NCBI GenBank assembly: GCA_052387115.1
Contig: JBQTJM010000055.1
Span: forward strand, 1-33,942
DNA: 33,942 nt
Source of the DNA: JACCXJ01 sp052387115
GTDB lineage: Bacteria > Pseudomonadota > Gammaproteobacteria > JACCXJ01
Direction: 5' to 3'
Shown: positions 7,320-15,463 of the stretch, in pieces
How the letters are laid out: each line of letters begins with the position of its first letter
How positions within the stretch are numbered: position 1 is the first letter of the stretch
Made by a program: the position numbers and the translations under genes
The notes under the pieces: model-generated
The model's input: the letters and a program-made list of their open reading frames with translations, nothing else
Databases searched by the model: none
Told to the model about the DNA's origin: nothing

Positions 7320-7714
7320 TTAGCGGCGCCGGTGGACTCGCGTCCGGCTATCGGATGCTCCCCCTGGGTCGGGCACCACCTCCACCCAGTTGCTCATGTC
7401 GTCCGAGTTGAGCATGGTGGCGAGTAGCGCGATGGCGTGAACGGCGTCTCCGACCCTCGTCGCGGGCTGAATCAGATCAGAATAACTCCAGAGAAGGGCG
7501 TGCCGGCTTCCCAGTAACCGCAAGCGAGACGAAGGAAGTCATGGTCGGCGGTTACAAGCGCGCGGCCGAGATGGGTGGCTCGTGCGAACTGCTCCTCGTC
7601 GGAAGCCTGCAGGAGACTTTCGTCCGCGGCCGTGATGATGTCGACGCCACGACGCCTCAACCCGGCGACGACGCGAGCGTCGACGCATTCGTCGGCAAAC
7701 AGGCGAAGGGGCAC
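7320..7714 (-). pseudogene. DUF5615 PIN-like toxin, frameshifted by a 5-bp tandem duplication
   Basis: The first 80 codons read MPLRLFADECVDARVVAGL, a segment DIITAADESLLQASDEEQFA, and RALVTADHDFLRLAC. This is the Mut7-C/DUF5615 PIN-like fold, with acidic residues in FADECVD and TADHDF. The frame stops at 7472 after FSGVILI, before the conserved C-terminal helix. In another frame the expected remainder is present: QPATRVGDAVHAIALLATML, then NSDDMSNWVEVV, ending at 7320. The junction contains ATCAG twice in tandem (7471-7480, plus strand). Removing one copy restores one frame of about 129 residues, close to the family length. The toxin follows its DUF433 antitoxin with a 9-bp gap. As written it would be a truncated, probably inactive product. 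Confidence 0.8.
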
Positions 7715-7723
7715 GGGTCCGGT

Positions 7724-8044
7724 CTACGCCGGTCCTTCGGCGCGGCCCAGCCGACTCGGATAGCGCTCTCGCAGGGATGAGATCAGCTCCTCGGCCTCCC
7801 GCCATTCACGACGGATCTCGTCCTGATGATCGTAGTAGTACGCCAGGGCGGCGTGGATCTGAGCGAGGCTCAGATGAGGATGAGCTTCGATGATTTCGTC
7901 CGGCGTCATCCGCTGATGTTCGTATTCGGAGGCGACCAGACTGACCTTGATGCGCGTGCCGGCGATGCGGCACTTGCCGCCACACACCCCTTCCGTCGCC
8001 TTGATGTGGACGTTCGGCCCGGGGAGCTTTTTCGCGGTTTCCAT
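7724..8044 (-). CDS. DUF433-family antitoxin
   Basis: The 106-residue protein carries the DUF433 signature: CGGKCRIAGTRIKVSLVASE, then MTPDEIIEAHPHLSLAQIHA and ALAYYYDHQDEI. The family has a winged helix-turn-helix-like fold and is encoded upstream of DUF5615 PIN-like toxins in VapBC-like toxin-antitoxin operons, normally repressing its own promoter. Here the toxin gene follows after 9 bp but is frameshifted. The ATG at 8044 is chosen over a TTG one codon upstream. No clear ribosome-binding site is visible, which is not unusual for a possible leaderless antitoxin message. The 279-bp gap to the thiC stop at 8324 holds nothing I recognise. Confidence 0.85.
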   Translation of the reverse strand: METAKKLPGPNVHIKATEGVCGGKCRIAGTRIKVSLVASEYEHQRMTPDEIIEAHPHLSLAQIHAALAYYYDHQDEIRREWREAEELISSLRERYPSRLGRAEGPA

Positions 8045-8323
8045 CAAGGAAGGAGTGTACCATGTCCGGCCTCATGATCCTCGGCGTGGCGCTCCGGGGA
8101 TCGAGTTCCACGCAATCCGGACGAGTTGTCACTCGACAAGAGCGGACTCATCGACCTTGGCGCCCCGCGGAGGACATCCGAGCCATCGGCCCCCGCATCC
8201 TGGCGCACCTCTGCCGGCCGGAAGAACGGCTGGGACCAGGTGCTCCTCGGCCACCGGCCATCAATCGCCTCCTTGGACAACCGCTCCCTCTGGTAGAGAG
8301 CCAGGACCGGGCGTGGCATCCCT

Positions 8324-10201
8324 CTATGCGCCCGGATAGAGCTCGGCGCCTTCGGCGCGAAACTCCTGCGACTTGGCCTCCAGGCCGCGCTCGAGTGCCT
8401 CCGAGTCCTCCGCGATCCCCTGGGCACGCGCATATTCCCGGACCTCCTGGGTGATCTGCATGGAGCAGAAGCGGGGTCCGCACATCGAACAGAAATGCGC
8501 GAGCTTGTGCCCTTCCTTGGGCAGGGTCTCGTCGTGATAGGCCCGTGCCCGATCCGGGTCGAGCGCGAGGTTGAACTGGTCTTCCCAGCGGAACTCGAAA
8601 CGCGCCTGGGACAGAGCCTGGTCCCGGAGGTGGGCGGCCGGGTGACCCTTGGCCAGATCGGCAGCGTGGGCGGCGATCTTGTAGGCGATGATCCCCTCCC
8701 GGACATCGTTCTTGTCGGGGAGACCGAGGTGCTCCTTCGGGGTCACGTAGCACAGCATGGCGGTACCGTGCCAGGCGATGAGCGCCGCGCCGATGGCCGA
8801 GGTGATGTGGTCGTAGCCCGGGGCGATATCGGTAGTCAGAGGCCCCAGGGTGTAGAACGGCGCCTCCCGGCACTCGGCCATCTCGCGCGTCACGTTCTCC
8901 GCGATGAGGTGCATCGGGATGTGGCCGGGGCCTTCTATCATGACCTGTACGTCGTGACGCCAGGCGATGCCGGTCAGCTCGCCCAAGGTCGTGAGCTCGG
9001 CGAACTGGGCCGCGTCGTTGGCGTCGGCAATCGAGCCCGGCCGCAGTCCGTCGCCGAGTGAAAAGGCCACGTCATAGGCCTTCATGATCTCGCAGATGTC
9101 CTCGAAGTGCGTGTACAGGAAGCTCTCGCGGTGATGGGCCAGGCACCATTTGGCCATGATGGCCCCGCCGCGCGACACGATCCCGGTGATCCTAGGCGCC
9201 GTCAGCGGGATATAGGCGAGGCGCACGCCGGCGTGAACGGTGAAATAGTCCACCCCCTGCTCGGCCTGCTCGATGAGGGTGTCGCGATACACCTCCCAGG
9301 ACAGCTCCTCGGCACGCCCGCCGACCTTTTCCAGGGCCTGATAGATCGGGACCGTGCCGATGGGCACCGGGCAGTTGCGCAGGATCCACTCGCGGGTGTC
9401 ATGGATGTCCCGCCCCGTCGAGAGGTCCATCACCGTGTCGGCCCCCCAGTAGGCGGCCCCGATCATCTTTTCGACCTCCTCCTCCACCCCCGAGGTAACC
9501 GCCGAGCTCCCGATATTGGCGTTGATCTTGACCAGGAAACTGCGCCCGATGACCATGGGTTCGGACTCCGGGTGGTTGATATTGGCGGGGATGATGGCCC
9601 GGCCGCGCGCCACCTCCGAACGCACCAGCTCCGGGTTGATCTCCCGGGGCGGTCCAGCCATACGGCCGGCTTGCCGCGGCTTAGCCTCATCGAGGCGCTG
9701 GTTCTCCCGGATGGCCACGAACTCCATTTCGGGGGTGATGAGCCCGCGCCGGGCGTAGTGCATCTGGGTGACGTTGGCACCGGCCTTCGCCCGCCAAGGG
9801 GGGCGCAGGCGCGCGAACGCCAGCCGCGAGCGGGCGGCGGGCTCGGAACGCTCGCCGAAAGCGTGCGCTGGCCGTTCCTCGACATCACCGCGCTCCGCTA
9901 TCCAGCGGGCGCGCAGTGGCGGCAAGCCCGCGCCGAGGTCGATGTCGGCCGCCGGATCGGTGTACGGCCCCGAGGTGTCGTAGACCGTCACCGCGTCATG
10001 GGCGATGGGCCCCAGTCGGGATGCCGAATCGGCCAGCCGGATCTCGCGCATGGGGACGCACAGGTCGGGGCGCGAGCCGGTGATATAGACTTTGCGTGAG
10101 TTGGGGAACGACCGCGGCACCGGGGCCTCTGCTATGCTGCCGGCAGAAGCACCGCCTAATCGTAGAAGATACCTCGGATCGGATTTCGGGACTGAAGCCA
10201 T
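8324..10201 (-). CDS. thiC: Phosphomethylpyrimidine synthase ThiC
   Basis: ThiC is a radical-SAM enzyme that rearranges 5-aminoimidazole ribotide into hydroxymethylpyrimidine phosphate, the pyrimidine half of thiamine. The 625-residue protein has the N-terminal ThiC-associated domain (YDTSGPYTDP, YARRGLITPEMEFVAIREN) and the catalytic barrel (ANIGSSAV, GADTVMDLSTG, FSLGDGLRPGS, MIEGPGHIPMH, GYDHITSAIG). The unusual C-terminal cluster motif CSMCGPRFC holds Cys571, Cys574 and Cys579. The start at 10201 is fixed by AGGTGT six bases before the ATG; a TTG 24 bases upstream lies inside the leader. A TPP riboswitch in the leader (10251-10340) indicates repression when thiamine pyrophosphate is abundant. 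No other thi gene is in the window. Confidence 0.98.
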   Translation of the reverse strand: MASVPKSDPRYLLRLGGASAGSIAEAPVPRSFPNSRKVYITGSRPDLCVPMREIRLADSASRLGPIAHDAVTVYDTSGPYTDPAADIDLGAGLPPLRARWIAERGDVEERPAHAFGERSEPAARSRLAFARLRPPWRAKAGANVTQMHYARRGLITPEMEFVAIRENQRLDEAKPRQAGRMAGPPREINPELVRSEVARGRAIIPANINHPESEPMVIGRSFLVKINANIGSSAVTSGVEEEVEKMIGAAYWGADTVMDLSTGRDIHDTREWILRNCPVPIGTVPIYQALEKVGGRAEELSWEVYRDTLIEQAEQGVDYFTVHAGVRLAYIPLTAPRITGIVSRGGAIMAKWCLAHHRESFLYTHFEDICEIMKAYDVAFSLGDGLRPGSIADANDAAQFAELTTLGELTGIAWRHDVQVMIEGPGHIPMHLIAENVTREMAECREAPFYTLGPLTTDIAPGYDHITSAIGAALIAWHGTAMLCYVTPKEHLGLPDKNDVREGIIAYKIAAHAADLAKGHPAAHLRDQALSQARFEFRWEDQFNLALDPDRARAYHDETLPKEGHKLAHFCSMCGPRFCSMQITQEVREYARAQGIAEDSEALERGLEAKSQEFRAEGAELYPGA

Positions 10202-10225
10202 GGCTACACCTCGCTGCGACGACAA

Positions 10226-10264
10226 GGCGTAGGGCCCGCTTGCTCATCGGTGCTTCCCTACGCC
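10226..10264 (-). promoter_or_regulatory. Competing hairpin: candidate expression platform of the TPP riboswitch
   Basis: On the transcript, GGCGUAGGG from the 3' part of the aptamer (plus 10256-10264) can pair perfectly over 9 bp with CCCUACGCC just downstream (plus 10226-10234). This pairing would dismantle the aptamer's 3' helix, so the two folds exclude each other. No U-tract follows, which argues for a translational or Rho-linked mechanism rather than an intrinsic terminator. The ribosome-binding site of thiC lies about 20 bases further on. Confidence 0.6.
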
Positions 10265-10340
10265 GGTACTGGCCGGTTCAGGTTCGAAGGGTATGCTCTC
10301 AGCCCTCGCGCGCTGACTCTGCCGAGGGCACCCCTAGCTG
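10251..10340 (-). promoter_or_regulatory. TPP riboswitch (THI box) in the thiC leader
   Basis: Read on the minus strand, the leader contains the hallmark segments in order: CTAGGGGTGCCC, then GGGCTGAGAGC, then ATACCCTTCGAACCTGAAC, then CCGGCGTAGGGAAGC. These match the conserved TPP aptamer: the GGGGUGC strand of P1/P2, the CUGAGA pyrimidine-sensing bulge, ACCCUU..GAACCUGA, and the closing CGUAGGGAA. It sits 50 bp upstream of the thiC start. A plausible promoter lies just before it (TTGCCA near 10377 and TATA-rich sequence near 10358-10364 on the minus strand), but the spacing is not canonical. Confidence 0.96.
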
Positions 10341-10379
10341 CCGGAGATAGTGCAAGCCTATATAATGCAGCCGCCCCTT

Positions 10380-10438
10380 GGCAAGTGATCCCTGGGGCAA
10401 GTGATCCCTGGGGCAAGTGATACGTGGCAAGTGTCCCC
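10380..10438. repeat. Short tandem repeat between thiC leader and pcm
   Basis: Four degenerate copies of GGCAAGTGATCCCTGG follow one another, at 10380-10395, 10396-10411 (identical to the first), 10412-10425 and 10426-10438 (diverging). The array occupies the shared upstream region of thiC and the pcm-like gene and overlaps the likely -35 area of the thiC promoter. Confidence 0.85.
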
Positions 10439-10505
10439 CCGTTGAGACGGGCCACCGTCGGCGAGGCAGGCGCCCCTGGATAGCCCCCTGGATAGATAGG
10501 TCGGG

Positions 10506-11174
10506 ATGAATTTCGAACAAGCACGCTCGAACATGATCGAGCAGCAGATCCGGACCTGGGAGGTGCTCGATCAGCGCGTCCTCGACCTGCTGGCGGCGGT
10601 GCCGCGCGAGGACTTCGTGCCGCCCCGCTATCGCAGCCTGGCGTTCTCGGATACCGGCATTCCGCTCGGGTTCGGCGAGGTCATGATGGCACCCAAGGTC
10701 GAGGCGCGTATGCTCCAGGTGCTGGCCGTCGAGCCCGGCGACCGCGTCCTGGAGATCGGCACCGGCAGCGGCTACGTGACGGCGCTCCTGGCCCGCTCCG
10801 GACGTGAGGTCACCACGGTCGAGATCCACCCGGAGCTCTCTGCCGGCGCCAAGGTTCGGGTGTCGCAACAGGGCTTGGACAATGTGCGCTTCGAGGTGGG
10901 CGATGGTCTCGAGCACAAGGCGACGGAGGGGCCCTCAGTCGATCAGGGCTACGACGTCATCGCCGTGACCGGCTCCCTACCTGTTTATACCGATCACTTC
11001 GAGAAACGGCTTGCGGTCTGCGGGCGCGTCTTCCTCATCGTCGGGGAACCGCCGGTCATGGAGGCCCTGCTCGTCACGCGGGTGGGCGCGCGGGAGCTCG
11101 CGCGCGAGGGTCTGTTCGAGACCGACCTGCCGCCGTTGCGGGGCGCGCCGACGCCCAAGAGATTCGTGTTCTGA
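10506..11174 (+). CDS. Protein-L-isoaspartate O-methyltransferase family protein
   Basis: The 222-residue protein is a class I SAM-dependent methyltransferase of the PCMT family. The N-terminal region reads MIEQQIRTWEVLDQRVLDLL, then the family's VPREDFVPPRY and LGFGEVMMAPKVEARML (the pre-motif usually containing a substrate-binding Ser). Motif I is VLEIGTGSGY at residues 81-90, with the acidic VEIHPEL loop following. Canonical Pcm repairs isoaspartyl residues in aged proteins. This version, with a more divergent QTIS region (EVMMAP), is the one that often precedes a tolC gene in proteobacteria, and its real substrate is uncertain. It lies 150 bp upstream of tolC on the same strand, so the two may be co-transcribed. 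Confidence 0.87.
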   Translation: MNFEQARSNMIEQQIRTWEVLDQRVLDLLAAVPREDFVPPRYRSLAFSDTGIPLGFGEVMMAPKVEARMLQVLAVEPGDRVLEIGTGSGYVTALLARSGREVTTVEIHPELSAGAKVRVSQQGLDNVRFEVGDGLEHKATEGPSVDQGYDVIAVTGSLPVYTDHFEKRLAVCGRVFLIVGEPPVMEALLVTRVGARELAREGLFETDLPPLRGAPTPKRFVF

Positions 11175-11326
11175 CCCTCCTCCTGTGGCGCCGCGTCTTT
11201 TGGCCAAACGGTGAACCACGACTGCCAGCCGGTGGTCCAGGCAAGACCCGGCGAGGCGACCCGCGCCCGGTTGGCTCGCAGACTCCGCCTACCAGCCTGC
11301 CCGTCCTGCTCGCACTGTCGAGCCTG

Positions 11327-12649
11327 GTGACGTTTCACGCCTCTGCCGCCGACCTCCTGTCCCTGTTTCAGCTCGCGACGGAGCGGGATCCGGTGCTCAA
11401 GGGGGCCCAGGCCGAGCTCCGGGCCACGCTCGAAACGTTCCCGCAGGCGCGCGCCGGCCTCTTGCCCTCGGTCGGCATCACGGCCAACGTCGCGCGTAAC
11501 TTTCTGCAACAGACACAGCAAGGGGCGTCCCCGCAGGATGTAACGGCCCAGGACTTTAGCGGGGACTTTACCTTCACCAGTGGCGGCTACCGCCTGAACG
11601 TGACCCAACCGCTCTATCACCGCGATCGCTTCATCCAGCTCAAACAAGCGGACAGCCGGATCCGCCAGGCGCAGCACGAGCTCGATGCGGTCTACCAAGA
11701 GCTGATCGTGCGACTGAGCGAACGCTATTTCGCACTCCTCGGGGCGGCGGACAGCCTGGACTTCGCGGGAGCCGAATTGACGGCACTGCGGCGACAACTG
11801 GAAGAGACGCGCCAGCGCTTCGAGGTCGGCCTCATCGCGATCACCGACGTCGAGGAGGCGCAGGCCGGCTACGACCTCTCGGTGGCGCAAGAGATCGAAG
11901 CCCGGAACCTGGTCGATGATGCCCGTGAGGCCTTGCACGAGGTGATCGGCGAGGATCCGGGCGCGATCGCCAAGCTCAGGCCGCAGATCCCCCTGCTGAG
12001 CCCCGAGCCCGCGGATATCGCGGCGTGGGCCGATCAGGCGCTGGTGCAGAACCTCCGCGTCGCCGCCGCCAGCGCGGCGGTGGACACCGCCCGCGAGGAG
12101 ATCGATCGCCAGGCGGCCGGCCATTTCCCGACCCTGGACCTCGTGGGGAGGCATGGCTTTAACACAGACTTCGGCAACGTGGATGTTGGACCGATCAGCC
12201 CCCCGTTCAGCAATGAAATCGATGACACGTCCATCGGCCTCGAGCTGGCCGTGCCCATCTTCTCCGGCGGCGCGGTCGTTTCGCAGACCCGCGAGGCAGC
12301 GGAGCGACATCAGCAGGCCATCGAACGGAGGGAACAGGCGCGCCGTGAGAGCTATCGGCGGACCCGCGTGGCCTTCCTCGGCGTCATGGCGGGCATCAGC
12401 CGCATCAAGGCCCTGAAGCAGGCGGTGCAGTCCAGCGAGATCTCGGTGGCCTCTACCCAGGCCGGCTTGGAGGTGGGCACGCGTACGGCCGTGGATGTCG
12501 TCGTCACCGAGCAGGCGTTGTTCAGGACACGGCGCGACTACGCACGGGCGCGCTACAACTACCTGTTGGACACGCTGCGCCTGAAGGCTGCCGCCGGGAC
12601 CCTCACGACCGGCGACCTCGCTGCCGTCAACGGCTTCCTCGAACGATAA
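11327..12649 (+). CDS. tolC: TolC-family outer-membrane efflux protein
   Basis: The protein has two OEP repeats typical of TolC: the first starts with LLSLFQLATERDPVLKGAQA and includes LNVTQPLYHRDRFIQLKQA, the second includes IGLELAVPIFSGGAVVSQTR and ends with YARARYNYLLDTLRLKAAAG. TolC trimers form the outer-membrane barrel and periplasmic tunnel used by type I secretion and tripartite efflux. The start is a problem. The GTG at 11327 leaves only a stub, yet a good signal peptide (SLPVLLALSSLVTFHASA, then ADLL) is encoded in frame from about 11294 with no ATG, GTG or TTG before it. The open frame continues upstream to the pcm stop, where CTG codons at 11183 and 11297 are the only near-starts. 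So the true N-terminus is longer than the coordinates given, or the start region is damaged. Confidence 0.92.
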   Translation: MTFHASAADLLSLFQLATERDPVLKGAQAELRATLETFPQARAGLLPSVGITANVARNFLQQTQQGASPQDVTAQDFSGDFTFTSGGYRLNVTQPLYHRDRFIQLKQADSRIRQAQHELDAVYQELIVRLSERYFALLGAADSLDFAGAELTALRRQLEETRQRFEVGLIAITDVEEAQAGYDLSVAQEIEARNLVDDAREALHEVIGEDPGAIAKLRPQIPLLSPEPADIAAWADQALVQNLRVAAASAAVDTAREEIDRQAAGHFPTLDLVGRHGFNTDFGNVDVGPISPPFSNEIDDTSIGLELAVPIFSGGAVVSQTREAAERHQQAIERREQARRESYRRTRVAFLGVMAGISRIKALKQAVQSSEISVASTQAGLEVGTRTAVDVVVTEQALFRTRRDYARARYNYLLDTLRLKAAAGTLTTGDLAAVNGFLER

Positions 12650-12728
12650 AGCCGACGCCGGTCTCGATAGTCGGTATCGAACTTGCTAATCAGCGATCGC
12701 TCGGCTCCGCCCCGACCTGGCAGGTGCC

Positions 12729-14219
12729 ATGCCCGTCCTGAGGGAGAATTCTAAGTTGTCCTCTTCGATATCGCGGTTCCTGGTACTCGCATTCGCCCGG
12801 TTCACGAACTACGCCATACTGCTCGTCAGCCCGATCGTATTCGTCCGCATCCTCGACCAGCACGCCTACGGCCAGTACCGGGAGTTCGTCGTCTACGCCC
12901 TGGCCCTGGCGACGGTGCTGGGTTTTTCCGTAAAAACGAGCATCCTGTACTTTATCCCGAAAGACCCGGACAACGAGCGGAAATACGTCACCCAGACCGC
13001 CCTGTTCATCTTTGCGAGCTCGGTCGTGGGCTTGGGCATCATCTACGCCACCCGCCATATCGTCTTTGCCAGGGCCAGCTTCGATTTCACCGAGCCGTTG
13101 CTGCTCTACGTTTTCTGCTTCCTGAACCTGGATTTCGTAGAATCGTACTGGCTCGCCAAGAAGCGCTCCGATTACGTTCTGTACTACAGCACGGCGAAGG
13201 GCGCGATCAAGATCACCGTATCCATGGCCGTCGGGTACCTGACGCGCAGCGTGGAAGCCATCGTTACGGCACTCGTGATCTTCGAAGCGTGCAAGTTCCT
13301 GCTCCTGCTCTGCTGGTTTTCGTTTCGACGCCTATTCACCGTCACCCTCGACACGGCCCTGATCCGGGAGCATCTGCGGCTGGTGCTGCCATTCGGCGCC
13401 GGTACCGTGCTATACGGCCTGAATCATCAGCTTGGTAAGCTGTTCACGTCCATGACACTCGGTCCCAGCGCACTGGCCGTTTATACGATCGGCGCCTACC
13501 AGATCCCAATCATGGGTGTCGTGCGCTCGGCGGCCGCGGACGTGCTCTTTCCCGATATGGTACAACGCGGTCAGGCGAGCCCGATGGCCGGTCTCAGCCT
13601 TTGGAACCGCGCCAATGTACTGTACTGCTTCGTTGTGTTCCCGTTCTTCACCCTGCTCTTTTTTTATGCCGACACGTTTATCACGACGCTGTTTACGGAC
13701 CAGTATGTCACCGCCGTTCCGATATTCCGTGTCTTTCTCCTGCTCATGCTGCGCCAATGCTTCGAGATGTCCACCCCCCTGCGGGCGATGAACGAGAACC
13801 GGTATTTCATGATCGGGAACCTGGTCGCGATCCTCGTGAACGCCGGATTCATTTTTTCCATGTTCGACAACCTTGGTCTCCTGGCGGCACCCATCGGGTT
13901 GTTGGTCTCCGAGGTGGTGTCGGCGGTTTATCTGGGGAGCCGTATACTCAAGGTTTATTCGATTCGCGTGCGGCAGATGTTGTTCTGGAACAAACTCATG
14001 GTAATCGCGCTGGCCGTTCTGCTGAACGTGCCCATATTGCTGATCGGGGAATTGGTCCCCATCGGGGACGGCGTTCGAGCGATAGTGTTTTCTCTACTTT
14101 TCCTGGCGGGTTATTTCGTATTCCTGCGCCACTGTCGGATCGATGAGATCGAGCTGCTCGTATCGCGACTCATGAGGAAGGCGGGACTCCTTCGATGGCT
14201 GAAAAGCCCAAGCTCCTGA
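12729..14219 (+). CDS. Polysaccharide flippase (MOP/Wzx-like superfamily)
   Basis: The 496-residue protein is almost entirely membrane-embedded, with about 12-14 predicted helices; the family fold begins with FLVLAFARFTNYAILLVSPI and FVRILDQHAYGQYREF, the usual first two helices of polysaccharide-synthesis exporters. Such proteins flip undecaprenyl-linked oligosaccharide units across the inner membrane before polymerisation. The ATG at 12729 is preceded by CAGGTGCC. The gene opens a polysaccharide cluster, followed with a 25-bp overlap by a glycosyltransferase remnant and then an intact glycosyltransferase. Its codon use is less GC-biased than the flanking core genes. Which polymer it serves cannot be told from sequence. 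Confidence 0.85.
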   Translation: MPVLRENSKLSSSISRFLVLAFARFTNYAILLVSPIVFVRILDQHAYGQYREFVVYALALATVLGFSVKTSILYFIPKDPDNERKYVTQTALFIFASSVVGLGIIYATRHIVFARASFDFTEPLLLYVFCFLNLDFVESYWLAKKRSDYVLYYSTAKGAIKITVSMAVGYLTRSVEAIVTALVIFEACKFLLLLCWFSFRRLFTVTLDTALIREHLRLVLPFGAGTVLYGLNHQLGKLFTSMTLGPSALAVYTIGAYQIPIMGVVRSAAADVLFPDMVQRGQASPMAGLSLWNRANVLYCFVVFPFFTLLFFYADTFITTLFTDQYVTAVPIFRVFLLLMLRQCFEMSTPLRAMNENRYFMIGNLVAILVNAGFIFSMFDNLGLLAAPIGLLVSEVVSAVYLGSRILKVYSIRVRQMLFWNKLMVIALAVLLNVPILLIGELVPIGDGVRAIVFSLLFLAGYFVFLRHCRIDEIELLVSRLMRKAGLLRWLKSPSS

Positions 14220-14343
14220 TCGTCTCGGCATATTTCGCCCCTGACCGGGCGGTGGGGGCGAAACGGTTCACCCATCTTTTTGCGAGATCTTCGAGGCGCG
14301 GGGGTACGAGGTAGGTGATGTACCTATCCCCGATAAAGCCTGA
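14195..14343 (+). pseudogene. Remnant of a glycosyltransferase (first ~45 codons, frameshifted)
   Basis: An ATG inside the end of the flippase gene opens KPKLLIVSAYFAPDRAVGAK followed by RFTHLF, the start of a GT4-type glycosyltransferase (nucleotide-fold strand 1 plus glycine loop). The frame then runs into a TAG. In the neighbouring frame the expected continuation is present: EIFEARGYEV. A change of one T in the T5 run at 14277-14281 would join them. After that only GDVPIPDKA and a stop remain, so the rest of the gene has been deleted. The next gene starts inside this remnant. Confidence 0.75.
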
Positions 14344-15463
14344 CCGTGTCGAGCCCAGGGGCGAACGCGCCCTGCGCGTGTGTCATATCATCGGGCATCT
14401 GCGCTTCGGTGGCGCGGAGCGTCAGGTCGTCAATATCGCGCGTCACATGGCTCGCGCCAAGAGCTATATCGTGTGCCTCGGGGAGCGGGAACATGGCGGC
14501 CTGTCGGGCCTGCTTCCCGCCGACGTCGAAGTGGTGTGGATGGGCGTCAGGGCTCGCTACGCCCCGTATCATGTCGGGAAGCTCGCTCGCAGGTTGAGGA
14601 GCATGGCACCGGATGTCGTCCATACGCATATGTTCTGGGCAAACGTCTACGGCGTGCTCGCCGCGACGCTGGCCGCCGTACCCGCCATCGTGACTTGCGA
14701 GCACGGCAGGAATCCATGGAAGAGGCGTTGGCATTACGCTATCGAACGCCACATCGTGTCGCCCCTCGCAAACAGGAGGGTGTGCGTATCGCCGGATATC
14801 CTTCGGGTCCGGCGCGATGTCGATGGAGTACCGGCGAGCAAGTTGCTTTATATCCCCAATGGCACCGAGATGGGTACGCCTGTCGTCTCAGAGCCGGCCG
14901 GGTGTTACACGTTCGGCACAGTGGGGCGCCTGGTGGAGGCCAAAGACTACCCCACCCTTATCAGGGCAATAGGGCTCTTGCGTGACAAGGGATACGATGT
15001 GGAGCTCTATATAGTCGGCGACGGCCCGGAGCGGAACCGATTGGAAGCCGAGATCTCCGCTTTGCGTCTCGCCTCTATCATTCATATCGTCGGTTTCCAG
15101 GACGATATCCATTCGTGGTTGCGCCGATTCCACATTTTCGTCCTGTCCTCGTTGCGTGAGGGCCAACCCATGGCCCTGCTCGAAGCCATGGCCCTCGGAC
15201 TGCCGATCGTAGCCACCCACGTCGGTGGCATCCCAGACACAATCGCGGCAGGATCGGAGGGTTTGCTCGTTGCCCCGGGCGATCCGGTTGTGCTGGCCGA
15301 GGCGATGGAGGCATTGATACTGGATGAGAGACGACGAACGGCACTAGGCAAGAGCGCCTACGCTCGCTGTCGCGCAGACTTTTCCATACAATCGGTCAGC
15401 GATCGCTACATGGAGCTGTACCGAAGCATACTCGACCAGTTCGCGGGGAGGAGAAGCCTGTGA
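14318..15463 (+). CDS. Glycosyltransferase, GT-B fold, family 4-like
   Basis: The 381-residue protein has a GT4 layout. The N-terminal domain has GHLRFGGAERQVVNIARHM (residues 27-44) and a VVHTHMFWANVYG segment. The C-terminal domain has FGTVGRLVEAKDYPTLIRAI, then LYIVGDGPERNRLE, and the E-x7-E motif Glu281-Glu289 in REGQPMALLEAMALGLPIVA, which binds the nucleotide-sugar donor. It adds a sugar to a lipid-linked oligosaccharide at the cytoplasmic face. GAGG lies six bases before the ATG at 14318; a GTG one codon upstream is the alternative. Its start lies within the remnant of another glycosyltransferase. The stop overlaps the next gene by four bases, indicating translational coupling. Confidence 0.93.
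   Translation: MYLSPIKPDRVEPRGERALRVCHIIGHLRFGGAERQVVNIARHMARAKSYIVCLGEREHGGLSGLLPADVEVVWMGVRARYAPYHVGKLARRLRSMAPDVVHTHMFWANVYGVLAATLAAVPAIVTCEHGRNPWKRRWHYAIERHIVSPLANRRVCVSPDILRVRRDVDGVPASKLLYIPNGTEMGTPVVSEPAGCYTFGTVGRLVEAKDYPTLIRAIGLLRDKGYDVELYIVGDGPERNRLEAEISALRLASIIHIVGFQDDIHSWLRRFHIFVLSSLREGQPMALLEAMALGLPIVATHVGGIPDTIAAGSEGLLVAPGDPVVLAEAMEALILDERRRTALGKSAYARCRADFSIQSVSDRYMELYRSILDQFAGRRSL

Noticed and set aside
9107..10099. A 330-codon plus-strand open frame opposite thiC
   Set aside because: Antisense shadow of a strongly conserved gene, with no recognisable fold.
10380..10438. Possible CRISPR-like array
   Set aside because: Units are 14-16 bp and directly abutting with no spacers, and no cas gene is nearby.
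10994..12310. A 438-codon minus-strand open frame opposite tolC
   Set aside because: Low-complexity Arg/Gly/Leu-rich translation that mirrors the tolC frame.
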